Below, one piece after another: positions 1 through 10,440 of a stretch of DNA of 43,579 nucleotides; positions within the stretch are counted from its first letter, which is position 1; each line of letters starts with the position of its first letter. This stretch comes from Euprymna scolopes (taxonomy: Eukaryota; Mollusca; Cephalopoda; Sepiida; Sepiolidae). The notes beneath the pieces were generated by a model that saw nothing but the letters and a program-made list of their open reading frames with translations, had not been told where the DNA came from and made no database searches. Location of the stretch: NCBI GenBank assembly GCA_024364805.1, contig CM044516.1, positions 75,911,359-75,954,937 of the forward strand, in the 5' to 3' direction. The position numbers and the translations under genes were made by a program.

Positions 1-124
1 TGCCATACCCTGTCAAAAGCCTTAGATATATCTAGATTTATATCAATCCTTTAATTTATGAAGTTCAATATAGCTACAGAGTATATACAGGGCTCTATGG
101 ACAAATTTATCTTTAGTTGACCTT

Positions 125-330
125 TCACAACTAAATATTTCCATTTATGAGTCAAATAAAAAAGTTACTAGCCAAACCTACATGATTTTTAGAATATGAC
201 ATCTTCGTTCTGTGACGAGTATGTACATCAAAAACCTTTTTGTATTTTTTTAATAAGTTTAATTCTAAATATACACCAAATTTTATGTTGATACTTGAAG
301 GTATAAACATTTGAATTTCCTCAGATGTTT
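125..330 (-). repeat. Family-E dispersed repeat
   Basis: Read on the minus strand, this stretch matches 15950-16115 over about 160 bases. The shared landmarks in order are CAACATAAAATTTGGTG, TTTTTGATGTACATACTCG, CAGAAC and a GACATATTC block. It has no coding content and no recognised superfamily. Confidence 0.65.
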
Positions 331-675
331 TTCAAACAGCTTTTGTTAAAAAAAAAGAGTATATTGTTTTGTTAAACCTTTTATTTAAATAATTTAACTT
401 TGCTGGTTTTATTAAAAAACAAAAATGTTGAAAAAATATTTTTCACTCAGTAGTGAGCTTTGCAAAATTGTCAGTGAAAGAAATACAATCGCCAAAAAAT
501 AAGTGCTTCATTATTTCTAGTCGCCACTTTGAAAAATCACTTGCAAATGCCACTATTTCACTTGCAATGTAGAGCTCTGATATGCAAATGAATAACAAGT
601 CTATATTCTAAATTTCAAGATTTAATTTTAAAATTCAAAGATGGCATAACAAAAAGAAAAAATAGTTGTAATTTC

Positions 676-895
676 TTTTCGGATTTTGTAATCATGCCCA
701 TGTTCCTTTGTTTCCTCTTTTCTTTTGATGAATTCAGGGATGAATAAATCCAAAAATTGATCATGGTTATTACATTAATGATTCTGCGCTACGAAATAGG
801 TGATGTCAAGAATTGGGAATTTCAACATACTTAAAGAAATAAATAGTAAGATGGCCAACATATTGAAATTTGGAATAGACTTTGGTGCTTATTAA
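676..895 (+). repeat. Family-A dispersed repeat, copy 1
   Basis: The stretch aligns with 9405-9632. Shared blocks are TTTTCGGATTTTxTAATCATG, CCTTTTGATG, CTATGAAA(C/T)AG-like, GTCAAGAATTG, TAAGATGG(C/T)CAA and GAAATTTGGAATA. There is no ORF and no terminal repeat that I can see. The class is unknown. Confidence 0.6.
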
Positions 896-1031
896 GATAT
901 AGTTGACGGATCGATTTTGGAAATAGGTCGTTTAAGCAAAAACAACTTTACTCCCTTAATTGTAATGTTGGTAATAGTAATATATCAAAAAATTATGAAA
1001 ATTCATCAAGTAGAACAACTATTGTGTTTTT

Positions 1032-1034
<3 letters not shown>

Positions 1035-1070
<36 letters not shown>
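1035..1070. repeat. Poly-A tract (36 nt)
   Basis: Uninterrupted A run. It could be the tail of a retroposed copy ending here, but I recognise nothing upstream that it clearly belongs to. Confidence 0.9.
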
Positions 1071-1074
<4 letters not shown>

Positions 1075-1359
1075 TCCATCAAAGTGTTGAAAAAGGGATG
1101 TAAGTATGTTCCTGTTATTTGCAATGTTAAAGTGTTTACATCTAGGGCAAATGCAGTTTCCCCCTAATTTTCCGGAAAAATTACTTTTAACTATAAGTAA
1201 CTTAATGAATTTTCATAAATTTTGGCTATATTTTTCGACATGACAATTAGATACTGTTATTTTTGCTTAAAACCCCACATTTAAAATAATCTGTCGACCC
1301 TTTCTTAAGCTTCTAGATTTTTGTCATTTATTTATATATATATATATATATATGCATAC

Positions 1360-1525
1360 ACTAGCCTGGGTGCCTTGCATTGCCTGGGTGTTTGTAGGTG
1401 TGTGTTTGGGGAGGGGGAAAATGTGGTAGTAGGCAGGCAGGCTCGAACCTGCAACGGGAAGGCGGAAAAGAAAGTGAAAGATAACCTGACATTTTACCGC
1501 TACGCTTCGACGTGAGCGGAAGTGT
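1360..1525 (-). mobile_element. tRNA-derived SINE with CTAGT-type tail
   Basis: On the minus strand a pol III A box (AAGCGTAGCGG, 10 of 11 to TRGYNNARNNG) lies at 1497-1507. A B box (GGTTCGAGCCT, 10 of 11 to GGTTCGANNCC) lies at 1439-1449. The element then runs to a tail reading GGCAATGCAAGGCACC and CTAGT at 1360-1390 (plus-strand coordinates), next to a TA microsatellite. The A-to-B spacing is a little long for a tRNA. The same tail ends the SINEs at 4439, 9911 and 23048. Confidence 0.7.
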
Positions 1526-1740
1526 AAAGCGTTCAAATTTATTAATGTCAACCATGAAGCCATAGCAGATAGCGAAATAAATGAGCACGCACTTGTCTGG
1601 CTGTAGACCAGTTAAGCTTTCAGCTTTCTGTCTTATTTGTTTCCTCACGATGTTTGGGAAAACTAGCTCCCCCCAAAAAGGGGAAACTCTGGCAGTGTCC
1701 AAATGAATAGCAATTGTCTGATATGAAGGGTTTTCCCCAC

Positions 1741-1818
1741 ATTGATCAAAGCTAATTGTCTTTCTGGAGGTCCTGGCCCGGAAGGCCAGGAAGCGCTTGC
1801 ATTTGCTTTGATCAGTTT
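1741..1818. other. Nested inverted repeats forming a strong hairpin
   Basis: Outer arms TTGATCAAAGC (1742) and GCTTTGATCA (1807) enclose an inner perfect hairpin TCCTGGCC-CGGAA-GGCCAGGA. The GC-rich core stands out from the AT-rich surroundings. The function is unknown; it could be part of a repeat or a structured RNA. Confidence 0.6.
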
Positions 1819-1984
1819 CGCTTTATTTATACGAAAAAGACAAACACTCGAGACAAGGGAATTTTTTAAAAGTCGATCAAAATAAAGATAGACGATGCCT
1901 AGATATTACGATCTAGGGAGTATAAAGAAACTTTCCATAAACGTAACTGACGTGAGAACCCCCCACCCAAAAAGCCTTTCGTGG

Positions 1985-2035
1985 ACATACACAAACATCA
2001 TGCGTGCCCATTTTGCCTTTTATACTATAGAAGAT
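1985..2035 (+). repeat. Retroposon 3'-tail fragment (TTTTGCCTTTTATA type)
   Basis: The block with ATTTTGCCTTTTATACTAT matches the one at 40055-40095 (ATTTTGCCTTTTATATTATT). Such ends are common in non-LTR elements of RTE type, but I see no coding part, so the class is a guess. Confidence 0.35.
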
Positions 2036-2139
2036 ATACCCACATTTTAATCAGACTCTTAAATGAGAAAGAATAAAACCGTCTAATCTGAACTAAAAAT
2101 ACAATTTCTTTTCAATGTTATTGCATTTGTAAGTTTTCA

Positions 2140-2143
<4 letters not shown>

Positions 2144-2190
<47 letters not shown>
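2144..2190. repeat. Poly-T tract (47 nt)
   Basis: Uninterrupted T run just before the minus-strand LINE remnant at 2230-2640. It could be the complement of that element's A-rich tail. Confidence 0.85.
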
Positions 2191-2193
<3 letters not shown>

Positions 2194-2229
2194 GGAAATT
2201 GCTTCAAACAAGATATAAAGCCACTTGAT

Positions 2230-2640
2230 GTAAGAAATTAACAAGAATGAAAGATGATTATCCCAGAGACAGAAGGACTTATTGACTTTAGTCTTAAAAA
2301 GACTAAGATTATAGATAGGAGTTAAACAGTCAGCAGGAAGAGTTCCTCAAACTTGCAGTTCTTGGAAAGAAGCTACTCTAATAGTAAGCTGTATTACAAT
2401 GAGGTATCAAAACAACGAATTGATGGTGACCACTAGACACACATGAATCAAACAAGCTGGAACAAAAGAAGCAGGGAATAGATCAGGCAATTTTAAAGAA
2501 CACATGACATAATATTTGTAGAAAAGATTGAGACTGACAACATCACGTCTGAGAGAGAAGTTGCAAAACAGAAGAAAGGGTTGGCCCAATTAAATTACGA
2601 ATACGTTTCTACACCTTTTTGAGAACCCTCAAATGCGCAG
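2230..2640 (-). mobile_element. LINE ORF2 C-terminal remnant (CR1/Jockey type)
   Basis: The minus-strand translation gives RRDVVSLNLFYKYY and CSLKLPDL at 2407-2560. In a shifted frame SSFFPRTASLRNSS follows at about 2345-2385. This order, RRDV-S-LFYKYY then FFPRTA-LWNSLP, is typical of the end of CR1/Jockey-group ORF2 downstream of the reverse transcriptase. Stops and at least two frameshifts show it is dead. Four more copies of the same segment occur, at 17780, 19540, 24208 and 36710. Confidence 0.75.
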
Positions 2641-3021
2641 TCAAAACTTGTATTTTTTAGTTGTACACTGTCAAGTTTACCTGTTCGGCCAATAGCACAC
2701 AATTTCCTGATTTCCAACAAACTTTGAATGATCATAACTCCGTAACTAATTGTGATACTAAAATAAATTTGATATTATTGTTTATACTTAGCAAAGATCT
2801 TTGTGGCAACATTAAATGTTTTTTAAATATAATGAAAATAAGCTTTTGGTTTGGAATCTCTAATGTTTTCTATCCATTTATGTAAATTGAATATTCTTGA
2901 ATGTCAAAGTAAGACGATTGATGAAAAGAATATGAAAAAAAAAACAACTTTATTTAAATTTCTATATATAAAGCAATATATTATTTTAATTGGAATTCAT
3001 TGAGATGAGTATTACTTATTA

Positions 3022-3175
3022 ATTTTATTGGTTGCGGACTATTATCCTCATCTTTTATTAGTTGTTTCATGACGTTTCGACCAACTATTCTTCTGACGAA
3101 GGCCAGAGGAATAGTTGGCTGAAACGTTGTGAAACAACTATTAAAAAATGAGAATAATAATCCGCAATAAATAAA
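3022..3175. mobile_element. Foldback element of family B
   Basis: Arms of about 70 nt (3022-3091 and 3106-3175) are inverted copies with roughly 85% identity around a 14-nt loop. Each arm contains GCGGA, TATTAT(C/T)CTCAT, AGTTGTTTCA, CGTTTC and CCAACTATTC. The hammerhead-like motif CTGACGAAG-GCC...GGC-TGAAAC spans the loop at 3093-3125. The element has no coding capacity. Confidence 0.8.
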
Positions 3176-3179
3176 ATAA

Positions 3180-4180
3180 AGAAATATTGTTTGCATGTAC
3201 GTTGCCGAATCACAAACGATTAAAGAGCCATATTTACTATAGATTGCAATCTGCACTTTTGATCTGATATCATTATTCATGAAGTTCTTGAATCTTTTTT
3301 TTTTTTTTTTTTTTTTAAATTAAAATTATGCGAAACAAATCTATACTATCAGAACCCATGAAATTTCACGGTAGTTGAAAATTTTTTTAAATGTGTAATT
3401 AAAATGAAAAAAATAAATAAATAAATAAACAAATAATGGCGAATTTAAAACATTTTAACAAATTCTTTAACCTTTTAAAACTAAAAAGAATTGATTAAAA
3501 AAAATTTAGACTTTTTTCAATGAAAATTCAACACTCAACACATTTTCTTTCTTTTTTTTTCTGAATGTTTTTTAATATGAATTATAAAGGAACAAATATC
3601 AATTGACTTGTATATATATTTATTTTATTTTAAAAAGAAACTATATAATGAAAAACTTATTGTCCTCTTAACATGACTTTATTTTTAAATTATAAAATAA
3701 AATAGCCAATTTGAAACTATAAACACAGCCATGTTTTTTTTCTTTCTTTTTTTTATGGAGAGGAAATGGTTTTAATGATTTTTAACTGATAAAGAGCGAT
3801 TATAAATGGAGGTAATTCGTTTCTCATTAATTAATTAATGTTTGCGATGATGATTTTTTTTTTTTTTTTTTCTGACACTGAATGTATGGACAAGTAAATT
3901 AATATTTATATAAATAAAACACTAGATATGCATGTATGTCAGTGTGAAACTATTTAACCGATAAACTCTTAAACTATTGGTCACATAACACGGAAATTAA
4001 CAAGAAATAGTAATCATACACCAAAGATGGTTTATAATGAGTAAAATCTTTGTTTGAATGAATAATACGTACAGAAGTCAGCCAGTTGAAATGCAAAATG
4101 TTAACTTCAACTTGCTGACATATTTCTATTAGTTTTGTGCATGCGTAAACTAATCATAGCTAAAAGTGGTTTAATTTTAT
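3180..4180. other. AT-rich stretch without a recognised feature
   Basis: Only poly-T runs (3294-3316, 3853-3872), short TAAA repeats and scattered AT-rich sequence are visible. No ORF of note and no repeat that I can match inside the window. Confidence 0.6.
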
Positions 4181-4184
4181 AGCT

Positions 4185-4439
4185 TTCTATTAGGTTAGCT
4201 CAAATGGTGGCGAACGTGACTGGAGTGCTAAATGAGGGAACACGGCTGGAGCACTAAATGTTTTTGTTTTGATTCTAGCTGATGGGACCCAAGTCTTTTT
4301 TTACTTTTGAAATCAGTAAGTATATACACACATATATACAATAAATAATTGGTTCTGTAATAATAAATACAAAATCTGCATAAATTAAAATATATTAAGC
4401 ATATTTTACGACCAGCAAAGTCGAGTTTTCCCTGCCAGT
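4185..4439 (+). mobile_element. tRNA-derived SINE with CTAGT-type tail
   Basis: A perfect A box, TAGCTCAAATG, lies at 4196-4206, with a degenerate B box (GTTTTGATTCT) near 4266. The 3' part carries AAATTAAAATATATTAAGC and TTTTACGACC, then a decayed tail ending CTGCCAGT. This body and tail align with those of the SINE at 22850-23048. Confidence 0.65.
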
Positions 4440-4639
4440 AAATAACATTAAGAATAGATTTTCTGACATTTTTAGCATTATTTTTTCAAACTACCAAACA
4501 ACTTCTAGTCAAATTACTTTATTCTATTTTTATTTTTTTCAAACAATTCAACTATTTTTGATCTATGTAAAATATCTATATTAAGATCATATTTGTTCTT
4601 TTTATTTTTCTATTCAAAATATTTTGTTTTCTGTTTACC

Positions 4640-4850
4640 TGTTAGGGCATCTGGTGCATTCCTTTTGCAAAACTCCATGTTCTGCAAAGTCAAAAACAAA
4701 AACAATTTTCTTTCTACAAAACAACCAAACCAAACACCATGAATAAATATTTGAAGATCTAAAGAACTTGAAACCTAACTTTTACCGAAATTACTGGATT
4801 CACCATTAAATAACCTGAAAAAGGTTGATACGTTGTTAAATAAAAAGCAA
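4640..4850 (+). repeat. Family-D dispersed repeat
   Basis: Landmarks are TTTGCAAAACTC, ACAACCAAACCAAACACCAT, GAATAAATATTTGAAGAT, AAAGAACTTGAA and CATTAAATAACCTGAAAAAG. The same order recurs at 5131, 29985, 35390 and 36085. It does not code, and no ends are diagnostic of a superfamily. Confidence 0.75.
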
Positions 4851-5130
4851 ACAACATGCACATATGATTTTGTCTGATAGTTTTATTAATACAAGGATTA
4901 TCGGAAGATTTGACTGGTTAGAATTTATCCATCATGTTTGATAAAATGCCAAAATGATAGATGAAATTACAGAAATCTTATCACTCTTCTTCTTATATGG
5001 GGAGGCTCTGAAATATCTTGACTATCAAGTATGTCGTGTGAAAATTCTTATGGAATGAATTGCAATTCTATATTTAGTAGCAGTGTTTATAAAAAGTATA
5101 TGTACTCTTATATTCTTACAAAAATGATCG

Positions 5131-5400
5131 TCTGGTGTTACGAGATCAGCCTGAAGATATTGGCTTTTTATCTAATATGCACCAAACATCAATGGTATTG
5201 CATTTTTTTTTTCTTTTCCTTGCAAAATTCAAGCATATTTTTCAAAGCCGAAAACAAAAACAATTTCCTCTACAAAACAACCAAACCAAATACCATGGAT
5301 AAATATTTGGAGAACTTGAAGCGTAAAAGCCTTTAACAAAATGACTGGATTCTGCATTAAATAACCTGAAAAAAGGGTTGATATGCTGTAAAATAAAACG
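5131..5400 (+). repeat. Family-D dispersed repeat
   Basis: This copy keeps the upstream block GTGTTACGAGATCAGCCTGA and AGATATTGGCTTTT, then ACAACCAAACCAAATACCAT and GCATTAAATAACCTG. The sequence just upstream (5055-5130) is repeated in diverged form at 5452-5530 (GTTCTATATTTAGTAGCAG), so the whole block has a local duplication. Confidence 0.7.
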
Positions 5401-5594
5401 GCCATTTCTCTCTTTTTTTTAAACATCTAAAATTTTTAGCATGATGTATGTTAATTGCAGTTCTATATTTAGTAGCAGGGTCTGTAGCAGAAGTGTATTA
5501 TTGTTACAATGACCATATATATGTCCTGTGCAAATCTTAGAATTGTATCACTTCTATCTATAAAGGCTTGGAAAAAAAAACAAACAAAACAAAA

Positions 5595-5815
5595 ACAGCG
5601 GCTTTCCCTAAAGGAGGAAGTTTTATGGGAATATAAAGTTCACAAATGGTTTCCAGTCGCATGTATATCCCACTCGGGAAGATGATAGCTCTAGCATGGA
5701 TGTGTTCACATCCTGACATACAGTGTTTGGTATTCCAAATGCTCACTCATCTGGTACTGACCAGGCTCAACATTGCTTAACTTTTGTGATCTAACGAGAA
5801 CCAGTGTTAACATGA
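5595..5815 (-). mobile_element. 5S rRNA-derived SINE
   Basis: Read on the minus strand, 5718-5813 matches metazoan 5S rRNA through its internal pol III promoter: GGTTCTCGTTAGATCAC, AAGTTAAGCAATGTTGAGCC, TGGTCAGTACC, GTGAGCATTTGG and AATACCAAACACTG. The unit then continues into a body (CATGCGACTGGAAACCATTT, GTGAAC) also found at 14021, 22489 and 32700. The body and the divergence make it a SINE copy and not a 5S gene. Confidence 0.8.
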
Positions 5816-5839
5816 GTGAAGGCTTGTAAGGTAGAAAAT

Positions 5840-6395
5840 GGGGTTCAAATTTATGCCTAGTAAATAAATTTATATTTGTTTCTTTTCCGTTTAACATGTC
5901 TTTTCCACATTAGATGTGTGTTTGCATCTATTCTCCATGAAATTATATTCACATTTTGGTTTTGATACGCCGTTGTTTGAGGTCTTCATTGACTGAACTA
6001 TTTCAAGTCTTTCTTGATCTGGTTTTTTCTTCACTTATCCTCAAGTGAGATTTGTGGTTATTCAACCGAAGCTTTGTTTAATATATCTATACCACCATAG
6101 GCGAGTACAACGCAAAGCTGACTTCAGTCTAGGCACTTTCATCCGCTAATAGCAGGGAGTCAGGACTAATTTGGTCATCAAAGTGCACACATAGAACAAT
6201 GGCCATATGTGTTCTCCGCATCCTCAGAAGGAGTAAATGAGGAGCCCAGCATTCACTGGTATGTAATATGACACTATGGATATAGATGTTGTAAACTTTA
6301 CTCTTAGTAACATCCTATCGTATGAATCTGAAGATTCTGTTGTTGGCATTGGTTTCCCCGATTTTTTACTTTTTTATTTTTATTTAAAAAAATTT
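5840..6395. other. Stretch without a recognised feature
   Basis: Of more balanced composition than its surroundings, but I see no long ORF, no repeat partner in the window and no RNA gene. Confidence 0.5.
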
Positions 6396-6399
6396 TTCT

Positions 6400-6555
6400 T
6401 TCTATAAAGGCATCAGTTACTTACGGGAGAGACGATGTAAAGGTTGCCAACATCCTAAGTGAAAATGAGTTTTGTGGAATGAACTGGATTTGAACTTAGG
6501 ACACCCAGGTTGTCAGTTTGTATTATTAACCACTGAACCACTGTCAACTCCCACC
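6400..6555 (-). mobile_element. tRNA-derived SINE with poly-A tail
   Basis: The minus strand has a perfect A box, TGGTTCAGTGG (6530-6540), and a good B box, AGTTCAAATCC (6486-6496), at tRNA-like spacing. A body of about 90 nt follows, ending in an A-rich tail (6365-6400). It lacks the CTAGT tail of the other SINEs, so it is a different family. Confidence 0.75.
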
Positions 6556-6669
6556 CTTAGTAACACTCAAGAGTGAATGGTAGATTAAGGTGGGAAGAAG
6601 CTCGTGAAGCTAAAGTATATTTTTCATATTCCTACAAAGTTGTCCATGAATACTAAATTCTGACAGATA

Positions 6670-6850
6670 TTTTTGGTCCGCCAACAAAAGGAGGGGGAAC
6701 CTGTAAATTCACCCCCGTCCGTTCGTCTGTCTGCACTTTTCTCAATAACTACACCTTAGAATTTTTTTGAAATTTTGCACAAACATTAAACATGATATGA
6801 GTAAAAAAGTAACAGAATGGATTTTCTGGGAAATCTCCGATTGCTCCCCC
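6670..6850 (+). repeat. Diverged repeat with CCGTCCGTTCGTCTGTCTGC
   Basis: The block GGTCCGCC...GGAGGGGGAACC followed by the pyrimidine run CCGTCCGTTCGTCTGTCTGC resembles the start of the array at 28287 (GGTCCTCC...GGAGAGGGACC). The shared feature is an opening inverted repeat and then CCGT-rich sequence. Its class is unknown. Confidence 0.4.
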
Positions 6851-6859
6851 CCCCCAAAC

Positions 6860-6960
6860 AAACCAAAATTATATGTTCGTCAACGTTTCATCTTTATTTC
6901 AAGACTTCCTCAGCCAATAATCATCAGATGAGTATTGGCTGAAGAGAGCTTGATATGAAT
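6860..6960 (-). repeat. Repeat with hammerhead-like motif
   Basis: The minus strand reads CTGAGGAAG-TCTT-loop-AAGA-TGAAACG at 6885-6913. The flanking AACCAAAATTATATGTTxGT is shared with 7156-7180. An inverted GGCTGA/TCAGCC pair surrounds it. Confidence 0.55.
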
Positions 6961-7139
6961 ATCTTAAACAGTCCTAATTATCGGGCTTGAAACCAACAGT
7001 ATCAATGACTTGTCTCATCTAACAACTTTCTGTACACAAAATACAAAATATAAATATGCTCTTATTTTTTGGATTTTCCTTTTTAATTGAGCACTCTGCT
7101 GGATTTCTTTTTCCAAAGAAAACTAATCATATATATATG

Positions 7140-7215
7140 AGGGAGATGAAAAAGGAACAAACCAAAATTATATGTTTGTCAACATTTCGTCTTTATTTCA
7201 AGACTTCCTCAGCAT
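7140..7215 (-). repeat. Second copy of the 6860 repeat
   Basis: The minus strand carries CTGAGGAAG-TCTT-loop-AAGA-CGAAAT at 7184-7212, with the same ACCAAAATTATATGTTTGTC flank as 6860. Confidence 0.55.
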
Positions 7216-7626
7216 GATTGATTGGAAGAAGTAAAATACCAGTACAATATTTAAAAATATACTTTTATTTGTAATGTGAAATAGATGTCTTTGTTCTATT
7301 TCTGAATGAAAAAAACAAAAACATTAGCATTCAAATTTTTTCTTTCTGCAATACTTTTGATTTGTTTCTTTTTCATTTCTCCATCACGGAATATTATTTC
7401 CATAATTTTCATCATATATATATATGTTGATTTGGTGTATAATATTTTGATATCTTCACTTTAATGCTAATTATAGATTTAAAGTTTCTATTTGATGTCC
7501 AATGCTGATGACTTGATACAAAATTTTTATTTGAATAATCTCAAATGATTGTACACTAGTTCCTAATGTTCTTAAAGCCTAAGTAAATGATTTTTCTCTG
7601 AATCATGTTACTTATTGCTTATATAT

Positions 7627-8003
7627 TAGTGTTGGGACGATTAATCGGAAAAATCATAACTTTTGGAGTATCGGAAATGGAAAATTTGTGCCTATTTTCT
7701 GATGCCAAAAACAATTCTTTAATTATATTTTTTATTTGATTTTGCTTTAAAAAAGTCCACTGCTGGTAGTAATAATAAAATAATAAATATTTATTGATTT
7801 TTAACTTCCAGTAAAACTAGAATCTATAGATCACTCTCCTCACGAGTGTGTTTTATGTTTGAGAAAATAAATGCACATTTAAGACATTTTTTTTAGTAAA
7901 TGGGACAAAATAAACATTTCATAGTTAAATATTTAGAGAATCTGGATTGAAATTGGGAATTTTGTATGGAATCTGTAAGAGTATTCGAATTGTCCCAGCA
8001 CTA
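7627..8003. mobile_element. MITE with 16-bp terminal inverted repeats (hAT-like?)
   Basis: The left end TAGTGTTGGGACGATT and the inverted right end TAGTGCTGGGACAATT agree at 14 of 16 positions. The element is 377 bp with no ORF. Flanking TTATATAT and ATATATAT could be an 8-bp target duplication but lie in TA-rich sequence. A partial copy with the same left end is at 39800. The hAT assignment rests only on end style and possible 8-bp duplication. Confidence 0.65.
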
Positions 8004-8465
8004 ATATATATATATATATATATAAAAAGTGGTTTCTGTTTTGATTTTTTAAACGATAGTAATGTTTATGTCTCCGCCTCGGAGAACCGGTGTTTTTCTT
8101 AGAAAGTCGCCCAATTTTATTTGGACGTATTATTTATTTACTATTTTTTGAAAACAGTAATCTACGAACATGCGTGTTTCGGAGCCCTACTCATAGCTTG
8201 ACTGTTGGTAGGATTCGAATATATATATAATAAACTATTTTGTCTCATTTTCAATATTATTATTATATCCCCATTGCCTATATTTACATTTCAGATTATC
8301 ACCCATAGGAAATACAAAGATAACAATTTCTTTTTTTTTTTTTTTCCCCCCATTTTACCCTTATTGTTTTTCTTCATCATCGGAGTAAACAAAATTCTTT
8401 CTGTGCCCCCCCTTTCCCTCTCCTTTGTTCTTTCCCTTTTGCTGCCAATCCATGTTCTGCTAAAA

Positions 8466-8576
8466 ATGGTTCATGCCAAGAATAAAAAGCTAAGGGCTCT
8501 GACCATTCCGGCATTGAGGAAAAGTGCAACACCAACTGCCAATGAGCCTGTCACAACTACTGTTGCTATGGTCCAG
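8466..8576 (+). CDS. Exon 1 of USP20/USP33-like deubiquitinase (N-terminus)
   Basis: The ATG has a good context (AAAAATGG, A at -3 and G at +4) and opens 37 codons starting MVHAKNKKLRALTIPAL and ending in VAMVQ, followed by the donor CAG|GTAGGA. The exon ends in phase 0 and joins the exon at 34992 in frame. The peptide is basic and rich in Ala, Thr and Lys, with no recognised domain, so it would be a disordered leader before the zinc finger. The frame stays open upstream through a poly-T/poly-C stretch, so the ATG was chosen by context, not by an upstream stop. A pyrimidine tract ending in AG at 8385 could be the acceptor of a 5'UTR exon. Assigning this exon to the gene rests on phase, donor and strand; it has no homology support of its own. 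Confidence 0.6.
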
Positions 8577-8599
8577 GTAGGAAGGAGATTTTTTTAAAC

Positions 8600-9340
8600 A
8601 ACTCTCCAGTCCGCAATCTCTACTCCTTCCCCTCCTTTTCCTAACTTTGTGTGGAGCTATGGCATAATGCTCTCTCTCTGCGCACTCATTCTCTCTTGTG
8701 AATACATTTGTAACTTAATGTTCTCTTTCTGTTACTGTTACGTAGTGGTCAGGCAGCAGTGTAGAAGTTACAACACTTAATTTACTAATGTATATATATC
8801 GCCAATAGTCAAGTGGAAAAGAATGACTGGCCAGTACATGTAGAAATTTAAATCATATAAATTATGTCTAAATGAGAAATTAGAAATGCTAAATATTAAG
8901 GATCCCCTCCCCCCAAGGTTAAACTGTAGCAGTGAAATAGCAAACAATTATATCCACAGAATAAACTTTATTTTAAGATAAGAATACTTCAGAAAAATAG
9001 AATAACCTTATTAAAAAAAAAACGTATTCCAGGCATGCACGTTAAGATAAGCTCAACTCATAATTCAATAAATTCACAAAAGAAAAACTTGCGTCACCCT
9101 GTAGAAAACAGAACAATAGAATAGGAAAAAGATGTCAGTCAAACCTTTGTCTGTGTGCAACACATCCATTGGCCAATGAACTCTTCAACTCCTCGGCGAG
9201 AATAAAAATGAATGTGATTAACTGGCTAGCTGAACTAAACCGCACATTGATATTGTGAATTCTATGCATTTTAACCTGGCAATTCCTTAAGGGGATGAAA
9301 TGCAGAAGATTCTGTGTTGTTGAATTGCCATATATTTTTA
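8600..9340. other. Start of intron 1 without a recognised feature
   Basis: CT-rich sequence (8610-8700) grades into ordinary AT-rich DNA. No ORF, repeat partner or RNA gene was seen. Confidence 0.5.
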
Positions 9341-9357
9341 TGTGTGTGTATATACAT

Positions 9358-9391
<34 letters not shown>
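9341..9391. repeat. TG/TA/CA compound microsatellite
   Basis: GTGTGTGTATATACATT, then about 13 TA units, then CACACACATAC. The whole is self-complementary and could form a cruciform. Confidence 0.85.
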
Positions 9392-9404
9392 TACTTTTCT
9401 GATT

Positions 9405-9632
9405 TTCGGATTTTTTAATCATGTCCAAATGCATTTTATTTCCTTTTGATGGATTGACTGTTGCTATTTCTTCTGATGAGTTAAGGGCAAAATAGATTCA
9501 TTGATTGATATAATTGATTGATCTTGTGCTATGAAACAGATACTGTCAAGAATTGTAAGTGTAATCTGAAATCAAGGAATAAATTGTAAGATGGTCAATA
9601 TCATGAAATTTGGAATATACACTTTCGTCATT
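9405..9632 (+). repeat. Family-A dispersed repeat, copy 2
   Basis: Partner of 676-895 in the same orientation, with several small insertions and deletions between the two. No coding content. Confidence 0.6.
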
Positions 9633-9910
9633 TATTCATTATATGCTCTTTAATTACATTGAGCTTCTTAAGGATTGGTATATATAAAAAGGAAATATAA
9701 ATGAATAAAGAATATTTCCAGATATATACTGACTATACGTACCTTGCTTTGCCAGGAGTTTTTTTTTTAACTATGCTGCTTATTTATTTATTTTTTTACC
9801 ATATTTCTTCCATTTTATTATTATAATATCATTTAATTTAATTATTGAACCAAATTGTTATAAAACTATGACTACTGTTGTTATGTTAATGTTTTAATCT
9901 CCATAAAATT

Positions 9911-10440
9911 ACTAGCAGAGGTATATGGTGTTGCCTGGGCCATATAAGACAAAGCGAACAAATGTAATTGCATTTGCACACATCTAAAAAAAAAAAAAAA
10001 AAAAAAAAAAATTTGTTTTCAGCGTCCTACATTCACTTTTCAACAAGTATTTAGGTTTAATATAAAATATTTCTTTTTTGCATATGAACTTATTGTATTG
10101 TGCTAATTTTTGTAATAGTATTTTTAAATAAAAATCAAGTTTTACACATAGTAAAAAAAAGGTTATGTTCAGCACTTCGCAAACCGCACAATGTTCATAA
10201 GTGCATAAGGACAAGGGTGTGTACGTTTTTAGCGTCCCAAATTCACTTTTCAAAAAACGATAATATCAGAAAATAAATCTTTTAACCCTGTTTAAATGCA
10301 AAAGATTACAGAAATAAATGTTTTCAGAAATGTTAAAAATAAAAGAAACCCCAAACAAAACGTCTGCTGTAAGGTGGGCACAAATGCAAAAACTGATAAC
10401 TCTGAAACAACCCTCTAACCCATTTGGCCACTGCGATAGT
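9911..10440 (-). mobile_element. tRNA-derived SINE with CTAGT tail and internal duplication
   Basis: The minus strand has a perfect A box, TGGCCAAATGG, at 10420-10430. A tail CAGGCAACACCATATACCTC then CTAGT ends at 9911. The tail matches those at 1360, 4439 and 23048. The B box is not clear. The element is about twice the usual length because a block with AGCGTCC(T/C)A(C/A)ATTCACTT occurs twice (10018 and 10230), about 211 bp apart. A poly-A run at 9987-10010 lies inside. Treating it as one element is inference. Confidence 0.45.

Noticed and set aside
1361-1702. Open frame of 113 codons on the minus strand
   Set aside because: It overlaps the SINE and ends in low-complexity Pro/Thr/His sequence; no domain.
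8205-8465. Upstream extension of the exon-1 reading frame
   Set aside because: The frame is open but translates poly-T and poly-C runs into Phe and Pro. The ATG at 8466 has the better context and composition.
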